From Azolla caroliniana (lineage: Eukaryota; Polypodiophyta), in assembly GCA_043228905.1 (NCBI GenBank), contig JBHGNT010000004.1:16864001-16928000 (forward strand): DNA of 64,000 nucleotides, in the 5' to 3' direction. Shown one piece after another: positions 12,665 to 25,200 of this stretch. The position numbers were made by a program, and so were the translations under genes. Below the pieces are notes generated by a model. That model saw only the letters and a program-made list of their open reading frames with translations, was not told the origin of the DNA and ran no database searches. How positions within the stretch are numbered: the first letter of the stretch is position 1; each line of letters begins with the position of its first letter.

Positions 12665-15600
12665 GAAAAAAACATCAACTTGTATAAGGCCATTTCTATT
12701 GTAAAACTTGGTGTTCGGCATCCTTGCAGTTATGTTCCATCTGTCATCTGTTTATGTTGCTGCTTCCTTTGCTGCTTTTCCCATTTTATCTTCATTGTGA
12801 AAGCCCAATGGTAACGGAGCACAACAGTTGTATATAGATGAGAATTCTATACCCATTATTGGAAGTTCAATCTTTTTAGAATTTGGATATACATATTCAA
12901 AGATCATCTCTAACATATTCTTACAAATTTACAGTTTTTTTATGAAGGTATTTAGCATTCATTCAAACTCACCTTTGAAGGGATATCTCAAACCTGGAGA
13001 CTCGATTCTTGAGGCAAGAGGAGTTAAAGTGCACAGTATAGTTGATTGGGTTGAGCTTTTGCATTTCCATGATCTAAAGGATTCATCCTCAACAGATGAC
13101 ACATCTCAATTAAACAAACTTATTAAGGGTTTGCCACCTGGACCACCTAATTACATTTCAACAGAAGGTTATTGTGTTCCTCGAAAACGTCTTACAATGC
13201 AGGGAAACATGATACATGATCCGATTTGCTTAAATGATACTCTTTTGTTTTATCAAATTTCTACGGAGTCGATCGGCTTGAATTTATCGCAACGAATATT
13301 CTGCTTAAAAGCAACTGATTTATTTGAACAACAGGCGTGCAGCATTGAGAAATCTACATGTTTGGATGTAAGTCACCATTGATTAACTATGTAGCATTGT
13401 TTTGAATTAGAAAGAAATAAAGGAAGCTATATTAACATCTTTTAAGAGACCAAACTGACTAATAAGACCAAACAAAAGGTAACATCTGGCAATGTTTTCT
13501 CGATTTTGAGGTCAACAGACCAAAATAAACACAACTACATATTTCTAAGAATTTAAGATTCTAAACATTGATGGATTGAAACGATTGTCTCTGAACAATC
13601 TCCAACATCTGCTCAAGATGAGAGATCTCTAAAGCGAGGGAAGCACCTTTGATGAGAAAAGAAAGAAAGAAAGATATATTAACGTCTTTTAAGAGGCCAA
13701 AATGGCTATAAGACCAAACAAGAGATTACATGTCAAATGTTATCTCGTCTTTGAGAACAACAAATCAAAATAAAATAAATGTTACTAAGTAAACATAAAA
13801 GTAAATAAGATCAAAAGAGACCGAAGAATCTTGTTAGCAGTACATGTAAGATTCTCAACTTTGTCTTTGAAAGATTTCTAACATAGGTCAATCCAGAATT
13901 GAGAGGTCTCCAAAGTGAGGGAAGCACCTGTGATGGCAGGAGATAATGGCCTTTATTTGTTGATGACAATGGTGGTGAGATCATGGTCAATGGGGCTGGG
14001 GCCTACATGCACGACAAATTGCTATTGCCTGATCTATTGCAACCCCTTTGTTATGTCCTGGTTGGGAACCCATTTCTGTAGTCCTTGATTGACTTGTTGC
14101 ATTAGGAGTGATGGGGCTAAAGAAAGTTGTGATTGTTCTTTGTGGATGAGCTTGTGTGGACATACTATTTTCCTTCAACACATTTTCCCCATGTCTCTTG
14201 AGTTCTAGCAAGAAAAGTCCTAGGTACCGTTGGTCCTCATATTCCATTACCTTGCATAGTGGGCCAAAGCCTTGTTGAAAGAGCCAGTGGTATCTCCCTC
14301 TTATTTCATAAAAGACACTACAATGAAAAACATAGTGTTCTTCCGATTCCACTCAATGACACAATTGGCAAATTCTTTCTCCTAGAGGTATTCGTGCATA
14401 TTTACCTAACTCAATCTCTAATTCATGTGATGAAGTTCACAACTGCCCTATCACACTGCACGGTGCATAGGATGGATGTATGTGCATATGGGATGGCCTG
14501 ATGTATGTCCATCCTCCGATGTGTGTAAAAAGATGTGTTGTAGTGGGCCATCTTTGTACCAAGTGATATTTTGGCTGATCCATGTTATCTTGTTTTCTAA
14601 GTTAATAATATCAGTTCGGATCACTCTATTCTTTTCCACTTTGGTCATGTCTATATGGGGACAGTCCAAGCTATATTAGAATGGGGCTAGTGCATTTATG
14701 CTTATGCCATGTGACTCAAACCATTGCCACATTTGAGCATAACTGGTTGTCTTGAGGACATAAGTGCTAACTTTGAGTACCTTCCTTTAGGGAGCTCCCA
14801 AAGGCATTGGATACATGTCACTGATTGGAATAATGCCTCGGTGATTATAGGGGCTTATCCCATCTCTGCCAGAATTATATCATGGGGCATTGATTGCTTT
14901 GCTCCCTATCATGCAGGTAATCATTGCACTAAAGGTCTCTCTAAATCTTTCCATTAACTTGCCTTGTTCAGACTTTGTACCCACGTTTCACAATCCATAG
15001 AGTAGAGTTGGTGTCACAAGTGTATCAAATAGCCACAATTTAGTTTGTAACTCTTGGAACTGCAAATCGGCATATTGTCTTTTGAGAGCAACAAGGGTTG
15101 CATATCCACGTGAAAGTCAAGCACAAGCAGCCTTCGGTAAGGAGAATCAAGGCCCTGTAAATATTACTCCCACATATGTGTAGGGGTGTGTGTATGCCAC
15201 CTTTTCCTCTCCCAAGCAGAATTCTGGTTCTCATCTTGTTACCCATGCTTGAGTGGTGTTAAACACCAACACTTTAGTTATATCCATGTTTATTGGCAAA
15301 CCTTTGTCCGTATAAAATAGTTTTAAGGCATTTTGATGTCTTTGTAGCAAGAAAAGTGCCAAGTACTGTTAGTCTTTGTATTCCATTACCTCTCGTGGTG
15401 TTTCAAAGGCCTGTTTGAAGAGGCAATTGTACCTCCTTTTTTTCATAAAAAACACCTTAGTGGTGGATATAGTGGTCTTCTGAATCCATCCCTGATGGCA
15501 CAATGGTCATATCTGTTCTCCCATAGGTTTACTTGCATATTTGCCTATCTCAACTTTTAGTCAATGTGAAGTGGTTTTGAGCTGCCCTATCACACATTGG

Positions 15601-18600
15601 AGTGCATGAGATAGATGTGTATCCATATAAGAACTGGCAAGAAATCCATCCCGCAACACATGTAGAAAGAGTGCTTTCTAGTGGGCCATCTTCCTATGAA
15701 GAGATATTGTGCTGATCCATGTTTTTTGATATTCCAATTTAATGTTATCAGCTGGGATCACTCTATGCTTCACCCACACTCCCAAGTTCCATTTCGAGTT
15801 CCAAGCCCTCCAAATGGCTGATAATGCTTTCCATTTGTCCCACGTCTTCCATTGATATTTTGCCAACTCCAAGCTTGTCTGTGTTTATCCATAATCCACC
15901 TCCCATCTCAAGCATGCTGCCCATGCTTCGAAGTTCCCAACCTGTATTCCATCTTTGTGATGTTCCCAAGCCCCAATAAACTCCAAGTTGCCCTTGGGGC
16001 CCCACCCCCTCCCTGCCCCTCCATGACTTCTCTGGTGCCCTTGTCCCAATAAAGCCATTCTTTTTCGTGTTAGTCATGTTCAGTTGTGTCCAGTCCAAGC
16101 AAGCTATATTGGAGTGGGGCGAGTGTGTTTATATTAATGGCAACAATTATTGTCTCCATTTTTATCCAAATATTATGACCCAAGTGCCAATCTTGAGTAC
16201 CTTTGCTTAGGAGTCCCCAAATCTATTGGATACTGGTCACAGATCGGAATAATGCCTCAGTCACTATTGGGGCTGCTCCCATCTCATGCAGATTATATCG
16301 TGGGGCAGCAATATTTGCTCCTTATCATGCAGGCAATCATTGAGGCTAAAGGTCTCTTTACTGTCCAGTTTTGAGCCTAATGAAAGCTTAGTCTCCAGAT
16401 TTCTTTTGTGTAGAAAGAGAAAGATACATTAACGTCTTTTTTAAAGGCTAAAATGCCCTATATGACCAAACAACAGATTACATCTTAAAATATTGTTTTG
16501 TATTTGAGAACAAACCAAAATAAATGCAAACTAAAGAATCCCATTGTCCATACAGGTAAGATTCTCGCATAAAACGAAACATAGGTCTTCAAAAGATATC
16601 TTGCATAGGTCGATCTAGAATGGAGAGATCTCCGAAGCGAGGGAAGCACTTGTGATGGTGGAAGATAATGGCCTAAAGAAAGTTGTGATTGCTCTATGTC
16701 AATGAGCCTGTGTCATTCTATTGTCGTCCTTCAATAACATTTCCCTTTGTCTCTTGAGTCTAGCAAGAACAACCTGATATTCCATTACCTTGTATAGTGG
16801 GCCAAAGTCTGGTTAAAGAGGTAATGATACCCCCCTCTTATTTCATAACAAATAGTACAGTGACATTCTGTTCTTTAGATTCCACTCCTGATGACACAAT
16901 TGGCAAAATCGTTCTTCCAAGGTGTGCATGCATCAACCTCTAACTGATGTGAAGAGGTTCACAGATGTCATAGCACACTACGCAGCCCATGGAATAGATC
17001 TATGCCCATATAAGAGGGCCCCACAATAAATCCTTCCAAGCTATATTTGAATGGGGGTATTGCAATTCTGCTTATGCCATGTGCCTTGACCCCTTGTTGT
17101 GTTTCAGCATACCAACAATGATTAGTTCTGTGTTTAGCTAGTTGTTTTGATGGCATAAGTGCCAACCTTGAGTACTTTCATTTAGGGAGCTCCCATAGCC
17201 ATTGGATACCGGTCACTGATCAGAAAAATGCCTTGGTGATTATTCAGGCTGTGCCCATCTCTGCCAAAATTATATCATGGGATACTGATACTTTGCTCCT
17301 TATCACGTGGGCAATAATTAAGACTAAAGGTCTCGCCAAATCTACGTCCTTCTGCACAAGATGCACTCTATCATGTAGCTTCGTTTTGTATAACACAGCC
17401 ACTCCTCCCAAACCTCTAGTGCTTACCGGTGTCCGAGGTTGGGGACGACATATTGACTCCCATTCTATATTAAAGACCAAACAAGAGATTATATTCTAAG
17501 TGTTGTCTTGTCTTTGAGAACAACACATCAAAATAAATAAATGTTATCAATTAAAAAAAGTAAACAAGATAAAAAGAGACTAAAGCATCTTGTTACCGGT
17601 ACATATAAGTTTCTCAAATAAAATGTATTATAATTTTCCTCTTCATTTTCGGATATCCAATATGACCTATGTGACAAAAATTATAATATTTTCAGGTAAT
17701 ACATTTCAAAGTGAATTGTGAATCTTGATGTTCAAGAACTTTGCTAATAAACATTGCAATTAAGAGTGCACACTCTTTAACTATGGGAGAAATTCGTATG
17801 AGTACTGGGTTTGGTCAATGATGTGTTGGAAGCATAGTCGAATGTGATCAAAGGCAAAGCATTGGTTCAAAGTGTGATACCCAGACTACCAAACTTGTTT
17901 AGGGCAAAGTGTGCATGGTCAGTCAACTATTCTCATCACTTGTGCCCCAATACCCCGTCTCACATCATAGTGAGTGTGACCTAAGTCGTACGGAAGTAAT
18001 GGCTTCAAATGACAGGCAATGGAAAGGGTGCTTACATATATTGATGTGTGCAATCTCCCTGTGCGGTGAAGAACTTAGTTTTGTAGTTAGGTGCAACATA
18101 TGTAGTATAATGTGTGAAGCGTGAGCCTCCGGATTTTTCCCATGTCATGATACATTGGTGTTGCAAAAAGGCCTCATTCACAAAGGAATTGATTGATTCA
18201 TCATGAAGCAAATGTGTTGCTTCTCATCTTCCAAACCATTTTTCAATGTCTTGCAGCCAACCTGAACACAAAATTTTGCTTTTGTGTCTCTTGGATCTTT
18301 TTGCTTGTTTCCCATGTGATTCTAGGGAATCCAATGTGAGGAACTTTTTTGAACCTTAAGCATATATTCGACAACCCTGTCTATAGTCATGATCTTCCAA
18401 ACCATTCTTCAATGTCTTGCAGCCAACCCGAACACAAAATTTTGCTTTTGTGTCTCTTGGATCTTTTTGCTTGTTTCCCATGTGATTCTAGGGAATCCGA
18501 TGTGAGGAACTTTTTTGAACCTTAAGCATATATTCGACAACCCTGTCTATAGTCATGATCTCAATGGGAAGTGATATTGTTTTAAAAAAGTAGGAGGGTG

Positions 18601-20021
18601 TAAGCGTTTGTTTCTTCACTTGGAGAAACTTCATAAGGAAATGCTTTTGGACATTTTCAAACTCTTTACAAGTGAACTTAGGGATGTTACTGCCTCATAC
18701 TTCCACCCCATAAAGAAGCACTGGTTTCACCTGAGTGTCAAAAGTAGTTAGCTCTCAACACTTAATTTGGTCAATGATCCCAGAGATAGATAGATGTTTT
18801 TTTTAATGTCCATGGAAACTGATTAAGATCTATGAGAGAGATTTTATTATCTTCTTCAAAGGTCAAATATGACCTATGTATGAGTGTAATATTTTCACAT
18901 AATACATGAGAGAAAGAAAGAAAATATTAATGTCTTTTAAGATACCAAACAAGAGATTACATCTGAAGTGTTGTCTCATCTTTGAGAACAACAAATCAAA
19001 ATAAAATAAATATTACTTAGTAAATATAAAAGTAAATAAGATAAAAGAGAGGAAAGAATCTGGTTCTCGGAACATGTGAGATTCTCAAGTTAGATACATT
19101 ATAAATTTTGTCTTCAAAAGATCTCTAGCATAGTTAGAGAGAGAGAGACAATTTATATTCATTTTATTTTACAGCAGAACCGGTCATGTGTATCACCAAT
19201 ACTGAGTCAGGGAGAAGCATTAATTGACATAAAATTCAAGCGTTTGGCTTCAGAATGTGAGGCGACAAATGCTTCTTGTCATCAAAGCCTCATATATATT
19301 GGAGAACCCAAGGCTCTCTTTTATTCTCTGAAACTGACTGAATATAGGCCACGACAACTATATTCCGATTTCATTCTTTTATCTTTGTTTCAAAGCTTTC
19401 CAGATGTTGTCATGCGGCTACTTACATACACTTTTTCAATATCAGCAGCTATGGTGCTCTTGAATAGTGCTCCGGTATAGTCTTATTTATCTTTCATCTT
19501 CACTTACAGTAATGTGGTATGTCATGGTTGGTCCATCTACATGAAGAGTCAATTGTTTGTTGTGTTTGGGGTTTAGTGTTTCATTGTTGTATCCCAGGCT
19601 TTCTTATTGTTTAAGGGTTTCATCGATGAAAATGCCATTTTCGTTCATTTTTGCTTGCAAACTAATGTAGCTCATGCCAGTTCTTTCATCTAGTTGGGAA
19701 ATTGATTGTTTTGTGTTTAGGATTTTAGGGATTAAGATATCATCAATGGTGATAATATAGTCACATCTACTTTGTTTTGGATGTCTTCATGAATGCAAAT
19801 TTTTTGTTCTCATCTTTGCTTACAATAACATTGCTTGTGACCAGGTATTTTACCTAGATGGGGAGTCCATGGTTCGAGCATGGATCCAAATATCGTTCAC
19901 ATTCTGCAATATCTATATTCACCCGAACAAACAAAAGAAGATAATTCATATCTCTTTGATCATTGGTAGTATTGTGTGCGCTCTTTTCCTCGCATCTGGT
20001 GTTATCAACATGGTTTTATGA
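10641..20021 (+). CDS. S2P: Membrane-bound site-2 protease (S2P) homologue, ten exons, 513 aa
   Basis: Intramembrane zinc metalloprotease that in plants and animals cleaves membrane-anchored transcription factors after site-1 protease (regulated intramembrane proteolysis, Golgi). Exons joined by phase: 10641-10723, 10807-10872, 11704-11773, 11893-11985, 12184-12287, 12452-12599, 12730-12810, 12948-13367, 19175-19474, 19845-20021; total 1542 nt with no internal stop. The zinc motif HELGH is at 12256-12270, within AVGFHELGHALAAA. It is followed by VAIFLACLVPGAFVALN, a PDZ-like segment (SPLKGYLKPGDSI), a Cys-rich luminal insert and the second metal site NSAPVFYLDGES, with Asp at 19857-19859. All catalytic residues are present, so it is probably functional. 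Weak points are exon 1 (Arg-rich, inferred from a GTAAGT donor) and the exact exon 3 and 4 donors. Intron 8 (13368-19174) is full of LINE debris. Confidence 0.85.
12631..12662. repeat. (AC)n microsatellite in S2P intron 6
   Basis: A run of about 12-14 AC dinucleotides lies just after the exon 6 donor. It reads as Thr-His repeats in two open frames, which are artefacts of the repeat. Confidence 0.9.
13405..13530 (-). mobile_element. LINE 3'-tail remnant at the start of S2P intron 8
   Basis: Short match to the 3' end of LINE copies A and B1: an AGAAAGAAATAAAGG tail, then TATTAACATCTTTTAAGAG and a degraded hairpin. No coding part remains. Confidence 0.6.
13656..15010 (-). mobile_element. LINE copy B1 in S2P intron 8, same family as copy A
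   Basis: The minus strand repeats the copy A layout. It has the 3' tail GAAAGAAAGAAAG with AGGCCAAAATGGCT at about 13694, then the Cys-knuckle region (frame 13987-14352, including EEHYVFHCSVFYEIRGRYHW) and the upstream ORF2 segment to about 15000. Stops and indels break every frame. It lies antisense to S2P and is spliced out with intron 8. Confidence 0.75.
15330..16385 (-). mobile_element. LINE copy B2 in S2P intron 8, decayed
   Basis: The minus strand follows the same ORF2 C-terminal order as copies A and B1: text equivalent to the FGPL..VMEYEDQR segment near 15360-15420, then the segment around 15600-16100 and the upstream part to about 16380. About 300 bp near 15760-16060 is GC-richer and does not align with the other copies. 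Heavily decayed. Confidence 0.6.
16408..17345 (-). mobile_element. LINE copy B3 in S2P intron 8, internally deleted
   Basis: Starts at its 3' tail (AGAAAGAGAAAGATACATTAACG near 16411), followed by a damaged hairpin. It continues through pieces matching the Cys-knuckle segment (16700-16930) and the upstream ORF2 segment (17030-17345). It is shorter than copies A and B1 because internal segments are missing. Confidence 0.6.
17465..17605 (-). mobile_element. LINE 3'-UTR remnant
   Basis: Matches the LINE 3' UTR text AAAGACCAAACAAGAGATTA and the following TTTGAGAACAACA part seen in the other copies. Only the 3' UTR is present. Confidence 0.55.
17640..18790 (-). mobile_element. LINE copy B5, related to the plus-strand copy at 21.3-22.2 kb
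   Basis: The reverse complement matches the plus-strand copy C: near 18000-18160 it corresponds to the Cys-rich end and its 3' UTR phrase GACCTATGTGACAAAAA, and near 18230-18770 to the WEASKKIQKTHKSKILCSG region. It contains the 166-bp tandem duplication described separately. Inactive. Confidence 0.6.
18228..18559. repeat. 166-bp tandem duplication inside LINE copy B5
   Basis: Bases 18228-18393 are repeated at 18394-18559 with about three single-base differences, mostly C/T and A/G changes. It duplicates part of the LINE ORF2 C-terminal region. Confidence 0.9.
18903..19130 (-). mobile_element. LINE 3'-tail remnant just before S2P exon 9
   Basis: Carries the family tail GAGAGAAAGAAAGAAAATAT, the TTAATGTCTTTTAAGA text and the TTTGAGAACAACAAATCAAA 3' UTR block, but the GGCC hairpin is degraded. 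It ends about 45 bp before the S2P exon 9 acceptor. Confidence 0.6.
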
Positions 20022-21222
20022 TAATTGATCGTTGTGATCCTGGAAAAACCCCAATCATTATTACGTTTCTAATGCTAAATAATCCAGTAACCCCTCCCAT
20101 GAGGGTGATTGAGATTTTGGATGGAAACAATTCACCATGTCTTAATAGTTTCCTCTTTAGTTGAAAACTTTCCTTGAAAGTAAATCTTGTGGTGCATCAT
20201 CTGTGTTCAATGGCAAGGCACAATCCAGAGTGTTTATTGGTTCCTGAGTAAAGCCTGTAATGTAACATTGAGTGACATTGATCAGGTTTTCTTGTTTGTC
20301 CTTAGTTACCATGTGGTTCACCAATTAACCTAAGGCCCAGTTTTGTAAAGTATAAGCAAATTTATTACTCTTACTATTAACAATTTTATTATTCTTATCA
20401 CCAAAGCAATTGATTCAACAATCTTTTCATTGATGTTTCAATTCATAATTGGTAATGCTCTAATTCAAATTTATCTCAAAATCATTGCATTGTCTCTTTT
20501 GTGAGCCTTCCAATTATTTTTTGATGTGCAACTGATAAACAAAATGTTCAAATATAGATCATTGCTATATGACATTTTGCAAGATCTTTGGTAATGGAGT
20601 TTAGCAAAAGAGACCTCACATATTTCTAATGTGTTGAAATTGTCTTGCACTTGAATGATCCTTTGGAAATCTGGGAATCTAGCACGCTAGTGGAGGAGAT
20701 TTAGACCCTTATATACAGATTAAGAGTATACTTTGAGATTATATTCCTTTAATCGTAGTAAATTGTTGGCTTGCCTTATAGTGCTACCTATGCTTACCTC
20801 CTAGTTTTTGTTATTTTGAAATTAATCGTAGTTTGACTTTTACTATATGATGCACTTTGATGGACGGATAACCTTAAGTCTCATGGCTACTTGTCTTGCT
20901 TTTCTTGCAACCAAATTTGAATAGAGTCATGCCAAATCAGCATGGTGTTTTGCGAAATTTGAAAATCTGAAACAAGAAGTGTTCCTAAACTAACCAAAGA
21001 CAACTGAAAGCTAACTTTGGGCCAAGGGAACAATGTTGGGGGACACAACATATCGTACATATGTGCGTATCTATAATATATGGAGACGTAATGAATAAAT
21101 AATATGAAATGAATAGAGGAGAAACCACATCGGAGAAGGGTAAGCCTGAAGATTACACCAAAATCCATGGGGGGGGGCATTTTCTGCAATTCTAATTTCT
21201 TCCTTCCTTCTCTTCTTTTCCA
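20022..21222. other. S2P 3' flank, no gene seen
   Basis: AT-rich region downstream of the S2P stop codon, ending in a (TC)n run at about 21223-21255. Open frames in it are short or overlap the microsatellite. The S2P 3' UTR and polyadenylation site presumably lie here but cannot be placed. Confidence 0.5.
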
Positions 21223-21223
21223 T

Positions 21224-21258
<35 letters not shown>

Positions 21259-22236
21259 AATGATCTTTTTGACACTTTGGTGACCCCGGTTCTTCTCTAT
21301 GGGGTGGAAGTATGGGGCGGTAGCATCCCTAAATCTACGTGGAAAGAGTTTGAAAATATCCAAAAACATTTACTGACAAAGTTTCTACAAGTAAAGAAAC
21401 AAATACCCTACACCCTCCTCCCTGAGACGGGATCGCTTCCCATTGAAATCATGGCCATGGAAAGGGTTGTTGAATACATGCTTAAGGTTCAAAAAAGTCT
21501 CTCATATCGACTTCCTAGAATTGCATGGGAAGCAAGCAAAAAGATCCAAAAGACGCATAAAAGCAAAATTTTGTGTTCTGGTTGGATGCAAGATTTAGAA
21601 AAATGGTTTCGTAGATGGGATGCAAGACACTTGCTTCATGATGCGTCACTAGATTCCTCTGTAAATGAGGCCTTTTTGCAACACTAATGTATCATGACAT
21701 GGGACAAATGTGGTGGCTCACACTTCACACATTATACTACAAATGTTGCACCTAACTACAAACCATATTCTTTGTGGAACGGGGAAGCCATACACATCGA
21801 TACATGTTAGAGCCCATCTTGATATCTGCCATTCAAACCATTGCTTCCATGCAACTTAGCTCGCGCGCATTGAGATGTGAGACGGGGCGTTGGGGCACAA
21901 GTGATGAGAGTGGCCGACTATGCACACTTTGCCCTAAACAAGTTCAAGAGTCTAAGTATCACACTTTGATACAATGCTTTGCCTTTGATCATATTCGACC
22001 ATGCTTTCCACATCTCTTCGATTGAGCCCAATCCTTGCACGAATTTCTCTCACAACCACGATGTGCACTCTCGATTGCAGCATTCATTGGTAAAGTTCTT
22101 GAACATCGAGAGTCGCTACTCACCTTCACACGTATCACATGAAATGTAATATTTTTGGTCTCATAGGTCATATTTGACATCCGAAGATGATAATATAATA
22201 TATCTATCTATCTATATCTCTCTCTCTCTCTCAAAT
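21223..22236 (+). mobile_element. 5'-truncated LINE copy C, plus strand
   Basis: Sense ORF2 C-terminal region. Frame 21277-21687 opens with VTPVLLYGVEVWGGS and includes LPETGSLPIEIMAMERVVEY and RLPRIAWEASKK, the usual LINE order after the reverse transcriptase. Frame 21774-22025 has the Cys-rich end with RLCTLCPKQVQESKYHTL. A 3' UTR with GGTCTCATAGGTCATATTTG follows, then TATC repeats and (TC)n. The 5' truncation falls in a (TC)n run at 21223-21255. A stop and frame change around 21690-21770 make it inactive. Confidence 0.75.
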
Positions 22237-25200
22237 AATGGCTTTCATTATAAAAGAAAAAACACCACCATGACTAACTTACTACAAAGTATAGAACCCT
22301 TCTATCTATGGATCTAAAGACTACTACGACTCCAAACTCAATGCCACCCTATACACCAATTCAAATGGCGAATATGATGATATGTGACCTTGCAGAGTTC
22401 TCTCTCTTCATGAGTTGGATTTCGTGACTTCCCTAGCACTATCAATTTCTATAAAAGAAGTCCTTTTAACTTCAAAACATATTTTCTCACCCCAACTAGC
22501 AAATCAAAAGTGAAAGCATTTCGCATATTCCAATTGAAGCATAGCCCCCAATACCTCAAGAACTCAAAAATAATTTGGAAATGTGGCATTGCTTCATTGT
22601 TCTCCATATGTGCAAAAACCCAACTGAAGGAAGATAGGCTTACTCCAGTTAGAGATATCCACATTGAACTGATACACCTCCAAAACATCCTTGCCATCGG
22701 GCATGAAAGCAATTGATGCCTACTATGTTCCAATTCCACCGAACAAAAGAAACACGATCCTTTAGTAATGTTTCTTTTTTTTTTAATGCATCCCCGAATG
22801 GTAAAGCTCCAACCATAACTCTCCAAATAAATACCTTACCTTGTAGGATCAATCGAGAACACCAACATGCCTTGATCACATGAAACCACCAAGTAATGGA
22901 CTTACAAAAACCCCATATCTTTATAACCATTTCTTCCAACCACTTATGCTCGTCAATCAACTTGTGATAAGCAACATTTGTTAAGATCATAGTCAATCTC
23001 TTATTTCCAACAAACCTCCAATCAAGCTCTTGAGATCGCCCATCGAAATCAAGATTTGGCTCATATGAAGATAATATTTCTTGCAACTTATCCCAAATAA
23101 AGGTATAACCTTTTGGAATACGAAATGTCGATCTTGTTGTTCGACAGGTCATTAATATTCTTTGTGCCACCAACATAACATCCTTGACTGTTACCGAACC
23201 CAATCTAGCCATCCGATTAAATTGAAGGTTAAGAAATTGTTTACCTTCCCACCTCAACAACCTTGATGTCACCAAAACCTTGCACATTTGACATCCAACA
23301 TACTTTACCAAGATGTCAAATGATTAACTATTAGAGACCTTGCACATTTAACATCCATTCCAGAATTAATTACATTCCACCAATTAGCTTCAACCTTCAT
23401 GTTTCCAAGCTTAATTCCATTCTTCTATATAATGTACACTACCATTTCTGCCCAAAGTTGTACACCTTCAAACATAAATTGGATGAAAGTAAATCGACGA
23501 GTCACTATATGCTCATATAGCTTCAATATTGATGCCCCACCAAGACACTTCAGAGTAAAAACATGATTTCATGCCAACCACGACAAGGCACTTCTCCCTT
23601 TTCTTTTCTATAACAACATTCACATGTGATAACATTTCAAGACCTTTCTTCTTCCATGGGAGCAAAAGAAGATAATAAGACACCATATAGACCATAATCG
23701 ATTGGAGCACCTTAAGTTGTACATGAAAAGGCCAAAATTGAGACCTCTAATACATAAACTTATCCTCCAACCTTTTGGATACCCACTCAATAAGTTTCAC
23801 ATGAGAAACTTCCACCCCAATTGGATATCCAAGGTGACGAAAAATCATACCACGATTTACTATCCTTCCTGACCACCCCAACCCTAACACATCTTGTTCT
23901 GTACATGAAATGAGGATCAATTTATGTATATTAATTCTCAACCCTAAAGCATTTGAAAAAAATTCCCACACATCTCTTGTCTTACTAATATTTTCCCAAT
24001 TAGGTGCCAAAAACATAATATGGTCATCCATGAGAGGTTGAACAATGCATGGCTTCCCTGATGGCAACCTTAGTCCAAGCAGTTCTTCCTTTGTAGCCAT
24101 ATTGTGTAACTTAACAAGAATAGGATGTGTCACAATAGTAAATAGTAAAGGATTGACTAGACATCCTTGTCCATTGGCCATCTATTGCTAAGAACCCATA
24201 TTGAGCATTATGAATAATAGAAAGTAAAACCTTATGCAATCTATTGGCCATCACTTTTGCAAAAATCTTGTACATTTCCCCCATCAATGAAATAGGCCTC
24301 CATTGAGCAAAGGAAGATGGAGAAGGTACCTTTGGCAAAAGCTTTATCAAACCAATCTTCAAAGAATGAGACATTTCCCCTAATGTGCACACCTTCTGAA
24401 ATAAAACCATAAAAGGCCCCTTTAACTTAATCACATATTTCTTAAAGAGTTCATTTGTTAATCCATCTCGCCCAAGACTCTTATCATTAGCAAGATGTGG
24501 CATGCCATGTTCCACCTCATCCTCTAAAATATTTGTATCTAATGATTGTGCCACATCATGCGATACATGATTTTTCACTCCATTAAAAAATACATCTCTA
24601 TCCTTTTTAACATTATCATCGATACACACTTGTACATCCAACCATTGTGTATAATATTCTACGCATTTCTTCACAATTTATTGAGGATCGGAAGACACGA
24701 TACCATTTTCCTTTAACCTTACCACATTATGGCGTGCATGTGATTCATGAAGGTCATGAAAAAACTTATGTGATTGACAATTAGCATCCTCCACTTTTTG
24801 TCTTAGACGATGTAGTCTAGCATGTTGATAATTTTTTGCCATAAGGTCATCCATCGTAGAAATTAATACCTCTTGATATCCCATCAACTCTACATCTGTT
24901 GGCCAATAAGTTAACAATGAGTTGCATTTATTAAGCAAATTAACTAGCAGACTTAATTTTTTTCAAGCTTCTAAAAGCATGGTGAATTCCATAATACCTA
25001 GTTAACCTCTGAACATTTGTAACAATTACTTCCCATGCTTCATACCTATCAAATTGTACACGATAGGCAAATGCATCAATCAATTGACATATCTAGGCAT
25101 GGAAGACCTCATGATCCAAAAATGAAGAATTAAAAATCAACGACGGTTTTCCTAAAAACTCATGAAAAGCTCTTATTGAGTGGTTAATGAATTCAAAAAT

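Noticed and set aside
12828-12947. 5' part of the open frame that runs into S2P exon 8
   Set aside because: It lies upstream of a good acceptor (GAAG before GTATTTAGC), shows no S2P similarity, and exon 7 joins in phase at 12948.
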